Shown here piece by piece: positions 1 to 6,837 of a stretch of 7,995 bases of DNA (the stretch's first letter is position 1; each line of letters opens with the position of its first letter). The stretch spans positions 1 to 7,995 of the forward strand of contig CAIRNL010000604.1 of the NCBI GenBank assembly GCA_903879975.1, written 5' to 3'. The position numbers and the translations under genes were made by a program. This stretch comes from an uncultured Chloroflexota bacterium (GTDB taxonomy: Bacteria > Chloroflexota > Anaerolineae > Caldilineales > Caldilineaceae). The notes beneath the pieces were generated by a model. It had not been told where the DNA came from. It made no database searches and was given only the letters and a program-made list of their open reading frames with translations.

Positions 1-153
1 TCGACACCAGAGGCCTTCCTTGTCTACCAGGCGACGCAGGCTGCCATCGCTGCTGCGCTCGGCGCAGCCGTAACATCCACGGTTCCGTGGACTGTCGAAT
101 TGTTCGAGTATGCTCCCGACGGCTTGAGCCGGCCATTTACTCCCGGCCCATAA
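1..153 (+). CDS. C-terminal end of an unrecognised protein (5' end outside the window)
   Basis: Frame 1 is open from the first base to a TAA at 151-153 and gives 50 residues. The peptide begins STPEAFLVYQ, continues with an Ala-rich helical-looking stretch (ATQAAIAAALGAA) and ends with LSRPFTPGP before the stop. Third-position G/C bias and the residue mix look like real coding sequence. The next gene on the same strand starts 115 bases downstream, so the two could share a transcript, although the gap is wide for tight coupling. I do not recognise the family from this tail. The helix followed by a Pro-rich end recalls C-termini of large metabolic enzymes, but that is too weak to name one. That it is coding is fairly likely; its function is unknown. 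Confidence 0.6.
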   Translation, partial: STPEAFLVYQATQAAIAAALGAAVTSTVPWTVELFEYAPDGLSRPFTPGP

Positions 154-233
154 ATGCCGTCGCTTCGCTAGTTGTCTGCACCGTGCTGCGCAGCGCACTG
201 TTCCCTGTCGTGCTCATCACGATGCGAGTGTTC

Positions 234-252
234 GGCCGATACGGCCAAGGAG
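234..252 (+). promoter_or_regulatory. Small hairpin directly followed by a Shine-Dalgarno-like AAGGAG, upstream of the glycosyltransferase
   Basis: GGCCG (234-238), loop ATA, CGGCC (242-246) form a perfect 5-bp hairpin. AAGGAG follows at once at 247-252. It is the only good ribosome-binding sequence before the ATG at 269, but it leaves 16 bases between itself and the start, about twice the usual distance. No in-frame start codon lies closer to it. The hairpin may affect access to the ribosome-binding site, or the match may be accidental and translation may start by another route. No clear -35/-10 pair was found in 154-268. Confidence 0.4.
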
Positions 253-268
253 TCATTCTTTCAGTGCT

Positions 269-1474
269 ATGCGTATTCTGATCATTTCTTGGGAGTATCC
301 ACCCAGCGTGATCGGTGGCATGGGCAGGCATGTTGCCGAACTTGCGCCGAGGCTGGGCGGTCAGATACTTGCCGACGGTCCGCTCTATGTCGATGTGGTG
401 ACAACACGGCTCAGCAGCGGCGCCCCGGAAGAGCAGGCCGGTGAGTTTGTCGCCATCCACCGGGTGGACGTACCGCCGGTCGACCCGGTAGACCACTACA
501 ACAGTGTGGTCGAAAGCAATCAGTTGCTCGTTGAGCGTGCTGAGCGATTAGCCCGACAGCATCCGTACGACCTGATCCACGCGCACGACTGGTTGGTGGC
601 CAAGGCCAGTATTGTGCTCAAGCACAGCTGGAAGGCACCGTACCTGACGACAATGCACGCCACAGAGCGCGGCCGGCACCAGGGACATATCCCTGGCGAT
701 ACTAGCCACCAGATCGATCGCCTGGAGTGGCAGAACTGTTTCGAGGCGTGGAAGGTCATTGCGTGCAGCCAGTTTATGCAGCATGAGTTGGAGAGCTACT
801 TTGGCTTGCCGCCAAGCAAGGTGGCCGTCATTCCCAATGGCATCGACACCGATAAGATAGCGCTCTACTCGGCTGACCAGCGTGCGTTGCTGCGCCAGCG
901 CTACGCGCCAAATGGTGAGCGGCTGTTGCTCTTCGTGGGGCGCATCGTCCATGAGAAGGGCGTGCATGTGCTGATCCGCGCTATGCCGCGCATCCTGGCC
1001 GAGCACCCTGACGTGCGCTTGTTGGTGGTTGGCAAGAATGCAGAGAAGTACTGGCCGCTCGCCTATGAACTGGGGGTGGAGAAGACGATCACCTTTCTTG
1101 GCTACATCAGCGACGAAGATCGCGACTGCCTCTACAGCGTCGTCGATATCGCCATTTTCCCCAGCCTCTATGAACCCTTCGGGATCGTGGCGCTGGAAGC
1201 TATGGCAGCGGGTAGCAATGTCATTGCTAGCTGCGTGGGCGGCCTGGCTGAGGTCGTGCGTCATCAGGAAAACGGACTGACCGTCTATCCGAATGACCCG
1301 ATGAGCATTGTCTGGGCGGTGGACAAGACGCTCAGCGATCCTGCTGCAGCGGCTACGCGGCGCAAGATCGCACTGGCCGAGGTCAAGAGTCTCTATAACT
1401 GGCCGCTCATTGCCCGCCAGACTGCTGAACTCTACGAGAGGATTGTGGGCGAGCGTCGCGCAACTGCTTGGTAG
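269..1474 (+). CDS. GT4-family glycosyltransferase (GT-B fold)
   Basis: A complete 401-residue retaining glycosyltransferase that probably moves a sugar from a nucleotide-sugar donor onto a glycan or other acceptor in the cytoplasm. The start is typical of the family: MRILIISWEYPPSVIGGMGR has the Gly-rich donor/acceptor loop at 16-19. Residues 1 to about 190 form the N-terminal Rossmann-like domain, with HAHDW at 104-108 and the linker VIPNGID at 187-193. The C-terminal domain opens with LLLFVGRIVHEKG (219-231), where R225 and K230 are the usual donor phosphate contacts. It carries the family's E-x7-E motif in SLYEPFGIVALE (E302, E310), followed by the ASCVGGLAEVV loop (320-330). Length is normal for GT4. 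These proteins resemble bacterial glycogen synthases and glycan or lipid glycosyltransferases, and the sequence alone does not fix the substrate. There are no signal peptide or membrane segments. It ends 100 bases from the convergent deoA gene. Family assignment is firm, acceptor unknown. Confidence 0.9.
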   Translation: MRILIISWEYPPSVIGGMGRHVAELAPRLGGQILADGPLYVDVVTTRLSSGAPEEQAGEFVAIHRVDVPPVDPVDHYNSVVESNQLLVERAERLARQHPYDLIHAHDWLVAKASIVLKHSWKAPYLTTMHATERGRHQGHIPGDTSHQIDRLEWQNCFEAWKVIACSQFMQHELESYFGLPPSKVAVIPNGIDTDKIALYSADQRALLRQRYAPNGERLLLFVGRIVHEKGVHVLIRAMPRILAEHPDVRLLVVGKNAEKYWPLAYELGVEKTITFLGYISDEDRDCLYSVVDIAIFPSLYEPFGIVALEAMAAGSNVIASCVGGLAEVVRHQENGLTVYPNDPMSIVWAVDKTLSDPAAAATRRKIALAEVKSLYNWPLIARQTAELYERIVGERRATAW

Positions 1475-1486
1475 AGATCGCAGCAG

Positions 1487-1557
1487 AAAAAGAACGGGCC
1501 GCAGCGTGGACAGCGGGGGCAGACATTGCGGATTCGATCCGTGTTGTTCGGCCCCCC
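1487..1557 (-). terminator. Possible terminator of deoA in the convergent gap
   Basis: The gap between the two convergent stop codons (1475-1574) holds nested inverted repeats. GGGCCG (1496-1501) can pair with CGGCCC (1549-1554). The alternative is GGGGGC (1515-1520) with GCCCCC (1551-1556), enclosing a perfect small hairpin CGGAT-TCG-ATCCG (1529-1541). On the minus strand the outer stem is followed by GTTCTTTTTC (T-run 1491-1487), which suits termination of deoA. On the plus strand only a weak CTTCGTTT tail follows, so use by the glycosyltransferase gene is less convincing. The outer stem is only 6 bp with a long loop, so this is tentative. Confidence 0.35.
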
Positions 1558-1574
1558 TTCGTTTGCCATGCTTG

Positions 1575-2888
1575 TCAGCCCGTCATGCGGTCGAGGATGA
1601 TGGGCAGGGGCGCAGCCGGTTGTGCTGCAATGGTGTATGCTGCTTGCAGGCGAGGTATCGCAGCATCCGCTGCGGCACGGCTGGCAGCGTGCACGGTGCA
1701 GAGTGTCTCGCCTGCGGCGATCTTGCTGCCGACCTTGGCTGCCAGCATGACGCCTACAGCTGGATCGATGGGGTCACCTTTCTTCTGGCGCCCGCCACCC
1801 AGATCTACTGTGACCAACCCAACTTCGCGTGCATCGAGCGCATGCACATAGCCGCTCGTTGGCGCAGGCACGGCAATGACCAGCGGCGCGGCCGGCAATC
1901 GTTCGGGATGCTCCACCTGCGCAGTATCGCCGCCCTGGCTCGCCACGAAGTCGCAGAAGCGGGCAAAGGCACGCCCGTCGTCGATCACCGCACGGACCCG
2001 ATCCCGTGCGTCGCCCAGATCGTTGGCGGCACCGGCAATGAGCAGCATCTCGCCCGCCACGACTTCGGCCAGTTCCTGGAAATCAATGGGACCGCAGCCG
2101 TGCAGTGTGGCGATGGCTTCCTGTACCTCTAACGCGTTGCCCACTGCCAGCCCGAGCGGCTGTTCCATCTGCGTGATGAGCGCCGTGACCTTGCGCCCAG
2201 CCAGCGTGCCGATGGCAACCATCTGCTGCGCCAACGATTGGGCATCGGCCAACGTCTCCATGAACGCACCACGACCGCATTTGACGTCGAGCACGATGGC
2301 ATCGGCGCCCGCCGCAAGCTTTTTGCTCATAATGCTGCCGGCAATGAGCGGCAGGCTAGGAACGGTGCCCGTGACGTCGCGCAGCGCATAGAGGATTTTG
2401 TCGGCAGGAGCCAGGTCGGCTGTTTGTGCTGCCACTACCAGGCCGATGGCGCGCAACTGGCGGCGAAAGTGCTCCTCGCTGACCTCGGCACTCCAGCCAC
2501 AGATGCTCTCCAACTTGTCAATAGTGCCGCCGGAGAAGCTGAGGCCACGGCCGCTCATCTTTCCCACCGGCAGTCCGCAGGCGGCGACGATGGGACCCAC
2601 GGCCAGCGTCGTCTTGTCGCCCACACCCCCTGACGAATGCTTATCCACGATGACGGCGCCAGGCAGTACATCGTGCAGGTCAAGCTGCTCGCCCGAGGCA
2701 GCCATGGCCAGCGTCAAGTCGGTGGTCTCGCGGTCGGTCATGCCCTGAAAATAGACGGCCATGAGCCAGGCCGCCGCCTGGTAGTCAGGGATTGTGCCGA
2801 CCGTGATACCGTTGATGAAATCGTCGATCTCGGCACGGCTTAACTCTGCCCCATTGCGTTTCTTGATGATGATGTCGACTGCATTCAT
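1575..2888 (-). CDS. deoA: Pyrimidine-nucleoside (thymidine) phosphorylase
   Basis: A complete 437-residue enzyme of nucleoside-phosphorylase family II (DeoA/Pdp). It cleaves thymidine, and probably uridine or deoxyuridine, with phosphate to the free base and (deoxy)ribose-1-phosphate in cytoplasmic pyrimidine salvage. The N-terminal helical domain starts MNAVDIIIKKRNG, as in Bacillus-type enzymes. The phosphate and substrate site VDKHSSGGVGDKT (81-93) has K83, H84 and S85. S112 and T122 lie in the family signature. R170 (ALRDVTG), S185 and K189 (AGSIMSKK) match the base-binding residues with a constant two-residue shift from the Bacillus enzyme as I recall it. The Gly-rich VDLGGGRQKKGDPID segment (361-375) and C-terminal domain are complete. 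The oddity is in the signature: residues 115-121 read LSFSGGT where LGHTGGT is usual. No Shine-Dalgarno precedes the ATG, and a promoter sits immediately upstream, implying a leaderless mRNA. It lies 71 bases after the exporter operon on the same strand. The symbol pdp would be equally apt if specificity is broad. Confidence 0.95.
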   Translation of the reverse strand: MNAVDIIIKKRNGAELSRAEIDDFINGITVGTIPDYQAAAWLMAVYFQGMTDRETTDLTLAMAASGEQLDLHDVLPGAVIVDKHSSGGVGDKTTLAVGPIVAACGLPVGKMSGRGLSFSGGTIDKLESICGWSAEVSEEHFRRQLRAIGLVVAAQTADLAPADKILYALRDVTGTVPSLPLIAGSIMSKKLAAGADAIVLDVKCGRGAFMETLADAQSLAQQMVAIGTLAGRKVTALITQMEQPLGLAVGNALEVQEAIATLHGCGPIDFQELAEVVAGEMLLIAGAANDLGDARDRVRAVIDDGRAFARFCDFVASQGGDTAQVEHPERLPAAPLVIAVPAPTSGYVHALDAREVGLVTVDLGGGRQKKGDPIDPAVGVMLAAKVGSKIAAGETLCTVHAASRAAADAAIPRLQAAYTIAAQPAAPLPIILDRMTG

Positions 2889-2923
2889 AGTTCGTATTGT
2901 ATCCGATCTTGTGATGGTGCCAA
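2889..2923 (-). promoter_or_regulatory. Sigma70-like promoter of deoA, placed for a leaderless transcript
   Basis: On the minus strand TTGGCA (2923-2918, 5 of 6 to TTGACA) is followed by a 16-base spacer and TACAAT (2901-2896, 5 of 6 to TATAAT). Seven bases separate the -10 box from the A of the deoA ATG at 2888, so the expected first transcribed base is that A or its neighbour. The seven bases contain no Shine-Dalgarno sequence, and none occurs further upstream at a workable distance. This is the best promoter-like match I found in the window. It implies deoA can be transcribed independently of the exporter operon that ends at 2960. Confidence 0.6.
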
Positions 2924-2959
2924 CTGCGTGGGGAAACGACGTCTGCTCTACATGATGGA

Positions 2960-3721
2960 TTAGCGCCGCACTTCATCCACAATGCGCCCATCGGCGATGG
3001 TGACGGTGCGCTGTACCAGCCGCGCCAACTCGTCGTCGTGTGTGACCATGACGATCGTCTTGCCCGCTGCGGCCAGCGAGCCGAAAAGATCGAAGACGAT
3101 GCCGGCGTTGCGCGTGTCGAGGTTGCCGGTGGGCTCATCAGCGACGAGGATGGGGGGATCGTTGGCCAGCGCGCGGGCAATAGCGGCGCGCTGCGCCTGC
3201 CCAGCGGAGAGGGTGCCGGGAAACTTATGCGCATCGTCGGCAATACCCATCTGTTCCAGCAGGTACATCGCACGATCCACCCGTTCACTCAGCCCATAGC
3301 GTCTGGCCAGATCCATGGGAATCATGACATTCTCGACGACGGAGAGGGTGGGTAGTAACTGGAAAAACTGGAAGATGATCCCCATTGTCCGGCCACGCCA
3401 CTCAGCCATTCGACCCTCGTCCAGATGGCGAATGAGTGTGTCGGCCACGATGACTTCGCCGTCGGTCGGATGGTCGATGCCGGTGAACATGTTGATCAAC
3501 GTCGACTTGCCGCTGCCTGACTTGCCGACCACAGCTAGGAACTCGCCACTGCTGACGGCCAGATCGATGCCTTTCAACGCCGTGAACGGACCAGCCGGTG
3601 TTTCGTATGTTTTGACGACACTGCGCAGGTCGATGATGGCGCTAGATTCCACTGCTGTCGGATGGGTGCCATCTGCCGGCTGTGCATGCCGGGCGGCGCT
3701 ACGCCTCCATTTCCACAACAT
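2960..3721 (-). CDS. ABC transporter ATP-binding protein, LolD/MacB type (second ATPase of the exporter)
   Basis: A 253-residue cytoplasmic ATPase that should power the FtsX-like permease of the same operon. Walker A is GKSGSGKST (66-74), the Q-loop glutamine is Q118, Walker B is ILVADEP (191-197) with catalytic E196, the D-loop is NLD (200-202) and the switch histidine is H228. The aromatic A-loop is about Y39. The signature reads LSAGQ (171-175) followed by AQRAAIARA, with alanine where the second G of LSGGQ normally occurs; the partner ATPase has VSGGQ. The start chosen (3721) is inside the end of the preceding gene and has AGAGGAG (3735-3729) seven bases upstream. It adds a basic, Trp-containing leader of about 28 residues before the ABC fold. 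A GTG at codon 24 (3652) would give a more standard N-terminus but lacks a ribosome-binding site. The shared TPAG-x-F-x-ALKGIDL and GKST-LINM segments show that it is a paralogue of its neighbour. Confidence 0.92.
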   Translation of the reverse strand: MLWKWRRSAARHAQPADGTHPTAVESSAIIDLRSVVKTYETPAGPFTALKGIDLAVSSGEFLAVVGKSGSGKSTLINMFTGIDHPTDGEVIVADTLIRHLDEGRMAEWRGRTMGIIFQFFQLLPTLSVVENVMIPMDLARRYGLSERVDRAMYLLEQMGIADDAHKFPGTLSAGQAQRAAIARALANDPPILVADEPTGNLDTRNAGIVFDLFGSLAAAGKTIVMVTHDDELARLVQRTVTIADGRIVDEVRR

Positions 3722-4457
3722 GTTGGCGCTCCTCTCCCTGCACAGCCGTCAGTTGCAAGTCTTCAACGATCAGCCCATCCTCGATACGTAACACGCGCGT
3801 AACGTGCGATGCCAGTTCGCGGTCATGTGTCGCCATGAAGATGGTTTTGCCGGCCGCCACCAGTTGCTGGAAGACGGCGAAGACGGCATCCGCTGTGCGA
3901 GAATCCAGGCTGCCGGTCGGTTCGTCGGCTGCGATGAACGCAGGATCGTTGGCCAGCGCACGGGCGATGGCGACACGCTGCCGCTGCCCACCCGACACTG
4001 CAGCCGGCAGCTTGTCGGCGTGCTCGGCGATGTCGACCGTGGCGAGCAGTTCGCAAGCCCGTGCATATTGCTGGCGCGGCGAGCCGTAGCGCCCGGCAAA
4101 ATCCATGGGCAACATCACATTCTGGGCGCAGGTGAGCATTGGCATCAACTGGAACGACTGAAAGACAACACCCACTTCGCGCCCGCGCCAGCGCGTCAGC
4201 CTGGCCTCGCTCAGCTTGTGGACGGCCTGCCCGGCGATCGATATCCCGCCTGCCGTCGGTCGGTCGATGCCGGCGAGCATGTTGATGAGCGTAGATTTGC
4301 CTGCGCCCGAACGCCCCAAGAGCGCCACGAACTCGCCCGGATAGATTTGTAGGTCGATGCCTTTGAGTGCGTAGAAGTCGCCCGCCGGCGTGTAGAAGGC
4401 CTTCTTCAGCCCTTCGACGACGATGAGCGGTTCGCTACCGTTGCTGCGATTACTCAT
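3699..4457 (-). CDS. ABC transporter ATP-binding protein, LolD/MacB type (first ATPase of the exporter)
   Basis: A 252-residue cytoplasmic ATPase with every catalytic element in place. Walker A is GRSGAGKST (48-56), the Q-loop glutamine is Q100 (VVFQSFQ), the signature is VSGGQRQRVAIARA (154-167), Walker B is FIAADEP (174-180) with E179, the D-loop is SLD (183-185) and the switch histidine is H211. The segment PMDFAGRYG (117-125) is also found, slightly varied, in the second ATPase. Family members pair with FtsX-type permeases in lipoprotein, peptide or lipid export and do not import solutes. The gene starts within the last codons of the permease gene: the 8-base overlap reads ATGAGTAA. GAGGTG (4470-4465) sits seven bases before the start, so translation is coupled to the permease. 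About 20 residues after the ABC core, ending HVVEMEA, overlap the start of the second ATPase gene by 23 bases. Family is firm, substrate unknown. Confidence 0.93.
   Translation of the reverse strand: MSNRSNGSEPLIVVEGLKKAFYTPAGDFYALKGIDLQIYPGEFVALLGRSGAGKSTLINMLAGIDRPTAGGISIAGQAVHKLSEARLTRWRGREVGVVFQSFQLMPMLTCAQNVMLPMDFAGRYGSPRQQYARACELLATVDIAEHADKLPAAVSGGQRQRVAIARALANDPAFIAADEPTGSLDSRTADAVFAVFQQLVAAGKTIFMATHDRELASHVTRVLRIEDGLIVEDLQLTAVQGEERQHVVEMEA
3729..3735 (-). promoter_or_regulatory. Ribosome-binding site that decides the start of the second ATPase
   Basis: Read on the minus strand, AGAGGAG lies inside the 3' end of the preceding ATPase gene and exactly seven bases before the ATG at 3721. 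It supports the long N-terminus over the GTG at codon 24, and it suggests re-initiation by ribosomes finishing the upstream gene. Confidence 0.6.
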
Positions 4458-6837
4458 AGGACAGCACCTCGCGAATGGTCAGGCTCACAGCACCCCGTGC
4501 CGGCCCTAGGCTGGCGACAACCGCCAGCGCCAACATGACAAACAACCAGGCGATAGCGGCAGGCATAGCGTAGGTGAACGAGAGTGGCGTGTCCAGCAGC
4601 GCCACGCCGATTTGCTCGCTCATGATGCGCGCCACGGGGAAGGAGAGCGCAAAGCCAAGCACCCAACTCAGTGTAGCGATGACCAGCCCTTCGAGCAGGA
4701 CGATGCGCCGGATCGCACCATTCGAAGCGCCGATGGCGCGCAGTACGCCGATTTCGCGGATGCGCTCCAGCATGTTGATGCCCATCGTCGTCGAAAGGCC
4801 CAGGCTGCCGACGGCGCCCAGAAGGACTGCATTCAAGATCAGGAAACCGACGATGGTGTCGAACATGAGCGCATTCTGGGAGTTGAGCGTTTGCGACGTA
4901 CGCGTGCTGCGCACGTCGAAGCCATTCTTCTCGAAATACTGGAGCAGGACAGACTCCATAGTCTTCTGTCCAACGCGATCGTGGACGTCAGTGATCAGTT
5001 GCAGGCTGTTTGCCCGGCCGGGCAGGCGGTTCTCGTAGCCGAACACGCTCCGGTTCATGAAGATCTTGGCGCCCTGTGCATCGGTCCCTACGATACCCAC
5101 AACCTCCCAAGGTCGCTCGCGCTCCTCCATCTTGAGGAAAATCGTATCGCCCACGGCTACATCGGGTTCATCTTTGGCAACTGTTGCATTGATGACCACA
5201 GCGTATTCGTCGTCAGGACGGAGCCAGCGCCCCTCCTGCAGGATGGGATCGACCATTGTCGAGTCCTCAGGCAGACCAATGATGGTATAGCGATTGCTCT
5301 CCGTGCCGTCGGGCCGTGCGCGTGTGGTGCCACCGGTGGCCCAACTCTCGACATGCTCTACGCCAGGCACTGCCATGGCCGCGCTTTCGAGACGGGCAAT
5401 GCGCTCCGCATCCTCAAACTGCACCTGAACGTCGTACTGATGATAGCGCAAGAAATCAGCCTGCGTGGTGTTGACTGAAATGCGCACGGAGATGACGGCA
5501 ATAAAGAGTGACGTGCCGAGGATCATGACGATCATGGTGCGTAGCAGGCGACCTTTGTGGCGCAAGGTGTTGCGAATGGAAAGCAGCAGTGGGCGTTGCA
5601 GCCAGCGCCGCGGCAGGCGCTGTAGCAGGCGGTCGACCCAGCCGGTGCCGGCTGTGTTGGCCTGGATGCCTGTATCGTTGAGTGCAGCATAGGTCGTGAT
5701 GCGCGTCCCTTGCAGCACCGGGAAGAGACCAGCCAGCACGGGGATGAAGACGCCCACTGCCACCATGACGGCATAGACCCACAGCGGCACTGCCAGGCTC
5801 TCCGGACGCAGATTGACCAACTCCGCGATTAGGTTGGTCATCAGAAATTGTGCCGTCCACACCGCTAGCGGGATCGCCAGCGAGAAGGCCATCACGCCGA
5901 AGACGAGCACCAACGACAAGTACATGGCAATCATCTGGTCGCGGCTGGCGCCTACCAACTTCATGATGCCGATCTGGTTGATCTGTTGCGTGATCAGCGC
6001 CGAAATGGTGTTGACGACCAGAAACGCTGAGAGCAGCAGAATGATCCAGCCAAAAAAAGAGAGGATCATGACAGCCGTGTTCACGATCGATTCAATGATC
6101 GACTTGCCGAGGATGGCGGTGCCGAGGACGTCGCGCCCGCTGCGTTCGATGCGCGCTTCCACAGCGTCGACAATCTCCTGCACGGCGGCACGATCCGGGT
6201 TTTCTCCCTTGACGCGGATATGCATTTCGGTGAAAAGTGGCAACATACCCAGGTAGGCCATGCCATCCAGTGTCACCGCGCCGATGGTGAAGCCGGTGAT
6301 TTCTGGGCTGGGATACTGCGGATTGTGCAGCGTGCCCGTCACGACGAACTCCCGGGTCGAGTCGTCCGGCAACTCAATGGCGATGGTGTCGCCGATCTGC
6401 GTGCCCAGGTAGTCGATCCCCATGTGCTCCAGAGCGATTTCGTTCTTCTTGTTCGGCCAACGCCCATCGACATAAGGATAACGGTTCACGGTCATGTTGT
6501 CGAAGTCGTCGATCGCTATGATCTCAATGTTACGGCGTGTGTCGGGATCGAGCACGACGCGCGTGCGGAATGATTCGCGCCCTTCGGCCGCAGCGACGCC
6601 TGCTTCCTCGGCGACGCGCTGGGCCAACTCGGCGTCGAATGGCTGTGTGTAAATGATGGCATGGGCCAACTGTGCATCGGCGCGATCACTGTGAAACTCA
6701 CGCAGCATGAGCGTCTGCGTGGCCAGGATGCTGCCGACTGCATAGACGCCGACAGCCACGGCCAGCGACACGATCAGTGTGCGCGTGCGGTGGCTCCATA
6801 GGTCATTGATGACTTTATACCAGCGTGTTCTCGGCAT
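4450..6837 (-). CDS. Double-module FtsX-like ABC exporter permease
   Basis: A 795-residue inner-membrane permease built as two tandem FtsX/MacB modules. By hydrophobicity there are eight membrane segments, at about 20-43, 256-282, 302-333, 350-376, 431-454, 659-685, 712-740 and 755-780. Two large extracytoplasmic domains, at about 44-255 and 455-658, fill the gaps. The duplication shows directly. QIGIMKLVGAS (288-298) matches EIGVLRAIGAS (695-705) at the cytoplasmic loop after the second segment of each module. The extracytoplasmic domains share GRW (125-127, 536-538) followed by IGDTI/VGDTI (148-152, 562-566). This layout belongs to the mechanotransmission-type exporters (LolCDE, MacB and relatives), which move lipids, peptides or drugs outward or drive extracytoplasmic work. 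No MacA-like adaptor or outer-membrane partner lies nearby. The ATG at 6837 is forced by an in-frame TGA two codons upstream. GAGGT abuts it with no spacer, so the ribosome-binding site is poor. It is the first gene of an operon with both ATPases. Confidence 0.92.
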   Translation of the reverse strand: MPRTRWYKVINDLWSHRTRTLIVSLAVAVGVYAVGSILATQTLMLREFHSDRADAQLAHAIIYTQPFDAELAQRVAEEAGVAAAEGRESFRTRVVLDPDTRRNIEIIAIDDFDNMTVNRYPYVDGRWPNKKNEIALEHMGIDYLGTQIGDTIAIELPDDSTREFVVTGTLHNPQYPSPEITGFTIGAVTLDGMAYLGMLPLFTEMHIRVKGENPDRAAVQEIVDAVEARIERSGRDVLGTAILGKSIIESIVNTAVMILSFFGWIILLLSAFLVVNTISALITQQINQIGIMKLVGASRDQMIAMYLSLVLVFGVMAFSLAIPLAVWTAQFLMTNLIAELVNLRPESLAVPLWVYAVMVAVGVFIPVLAGLFPVLQGTRITTYAALNDTGIQANTAGTGWVDRLLQRLPRRWLQRPLLLSIRNTLRHKGRLLRTMIVMILGTSLFIAVISVRISVNTTQADFLRYHQYDVQVQFEDAERIARLESAAMAVPGVEHVESWATGGTTRARPDGTESNRYTIIGLPEDSTMVDPILQEGRWLRPDDEYAVVINATVAKDEPDVAVGDTIFLKMEERERPWEVVGIVGTDAQGAKIFMNRSVFGYENRLPGRANSLQLITDVHDRVGQKTMESVLLQYFEKNGFDVRSTRTSQTLNSQNALMFDTIVGFLILNAVLLGAVGSLGLSTTMGINMLERIREIGVLRAIGASNGAIRRIVLLEGLVIATLSWVLGFALSFPVARIMSEQIGVALLDTPLSFTYAMPAAIAWLFVMLALAVVASLGPARGAVSLTIREVLSYE
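4465..4470 (-). promoter_or_regulatory. Ribosome-binding site of the first ATPase
   Basis: GAGGTG on the minus strand lies within the last codons of the permease gene, seven bases before the ATG at 4457. Its position fixes the start and couples translation of the ATPase to that of the permease. Confidence 0.55.

Noticed and set aside
185..194. Ten-base perfect palindrome GCTGCGCAGC in the gap before the glycosyltransferase
   Set aside because: It has no loop or T-run, so it is not a terminator. Single GC-rich palindromes of this size are common in such DNA.
548..1264. A 238-codon open frame on the minus strand inside the glycosyltransferase gene
   Set aside because: It lies wholly antisense to a clear GT4 gene, has no recognisable motif, and is the kind of open frame GC-rich coding DNA produces by chance.
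1308..2132. A 274-codon plus-strand open frame spanning the end of the glycosyltransferase, the convergent gap and part of deoA
   Set aside because: It overlaps two well-supported genes. Its Cys/Arg-rich translation with no domain is typical of a shadow frame.
4612..5478. A 288-codon plus-strand open frame antisense to the permease
   Set aside because: The permease frame has membrane segments and conserved motifs throughout; this translation is rich in His/Asp/Arg with no motif.
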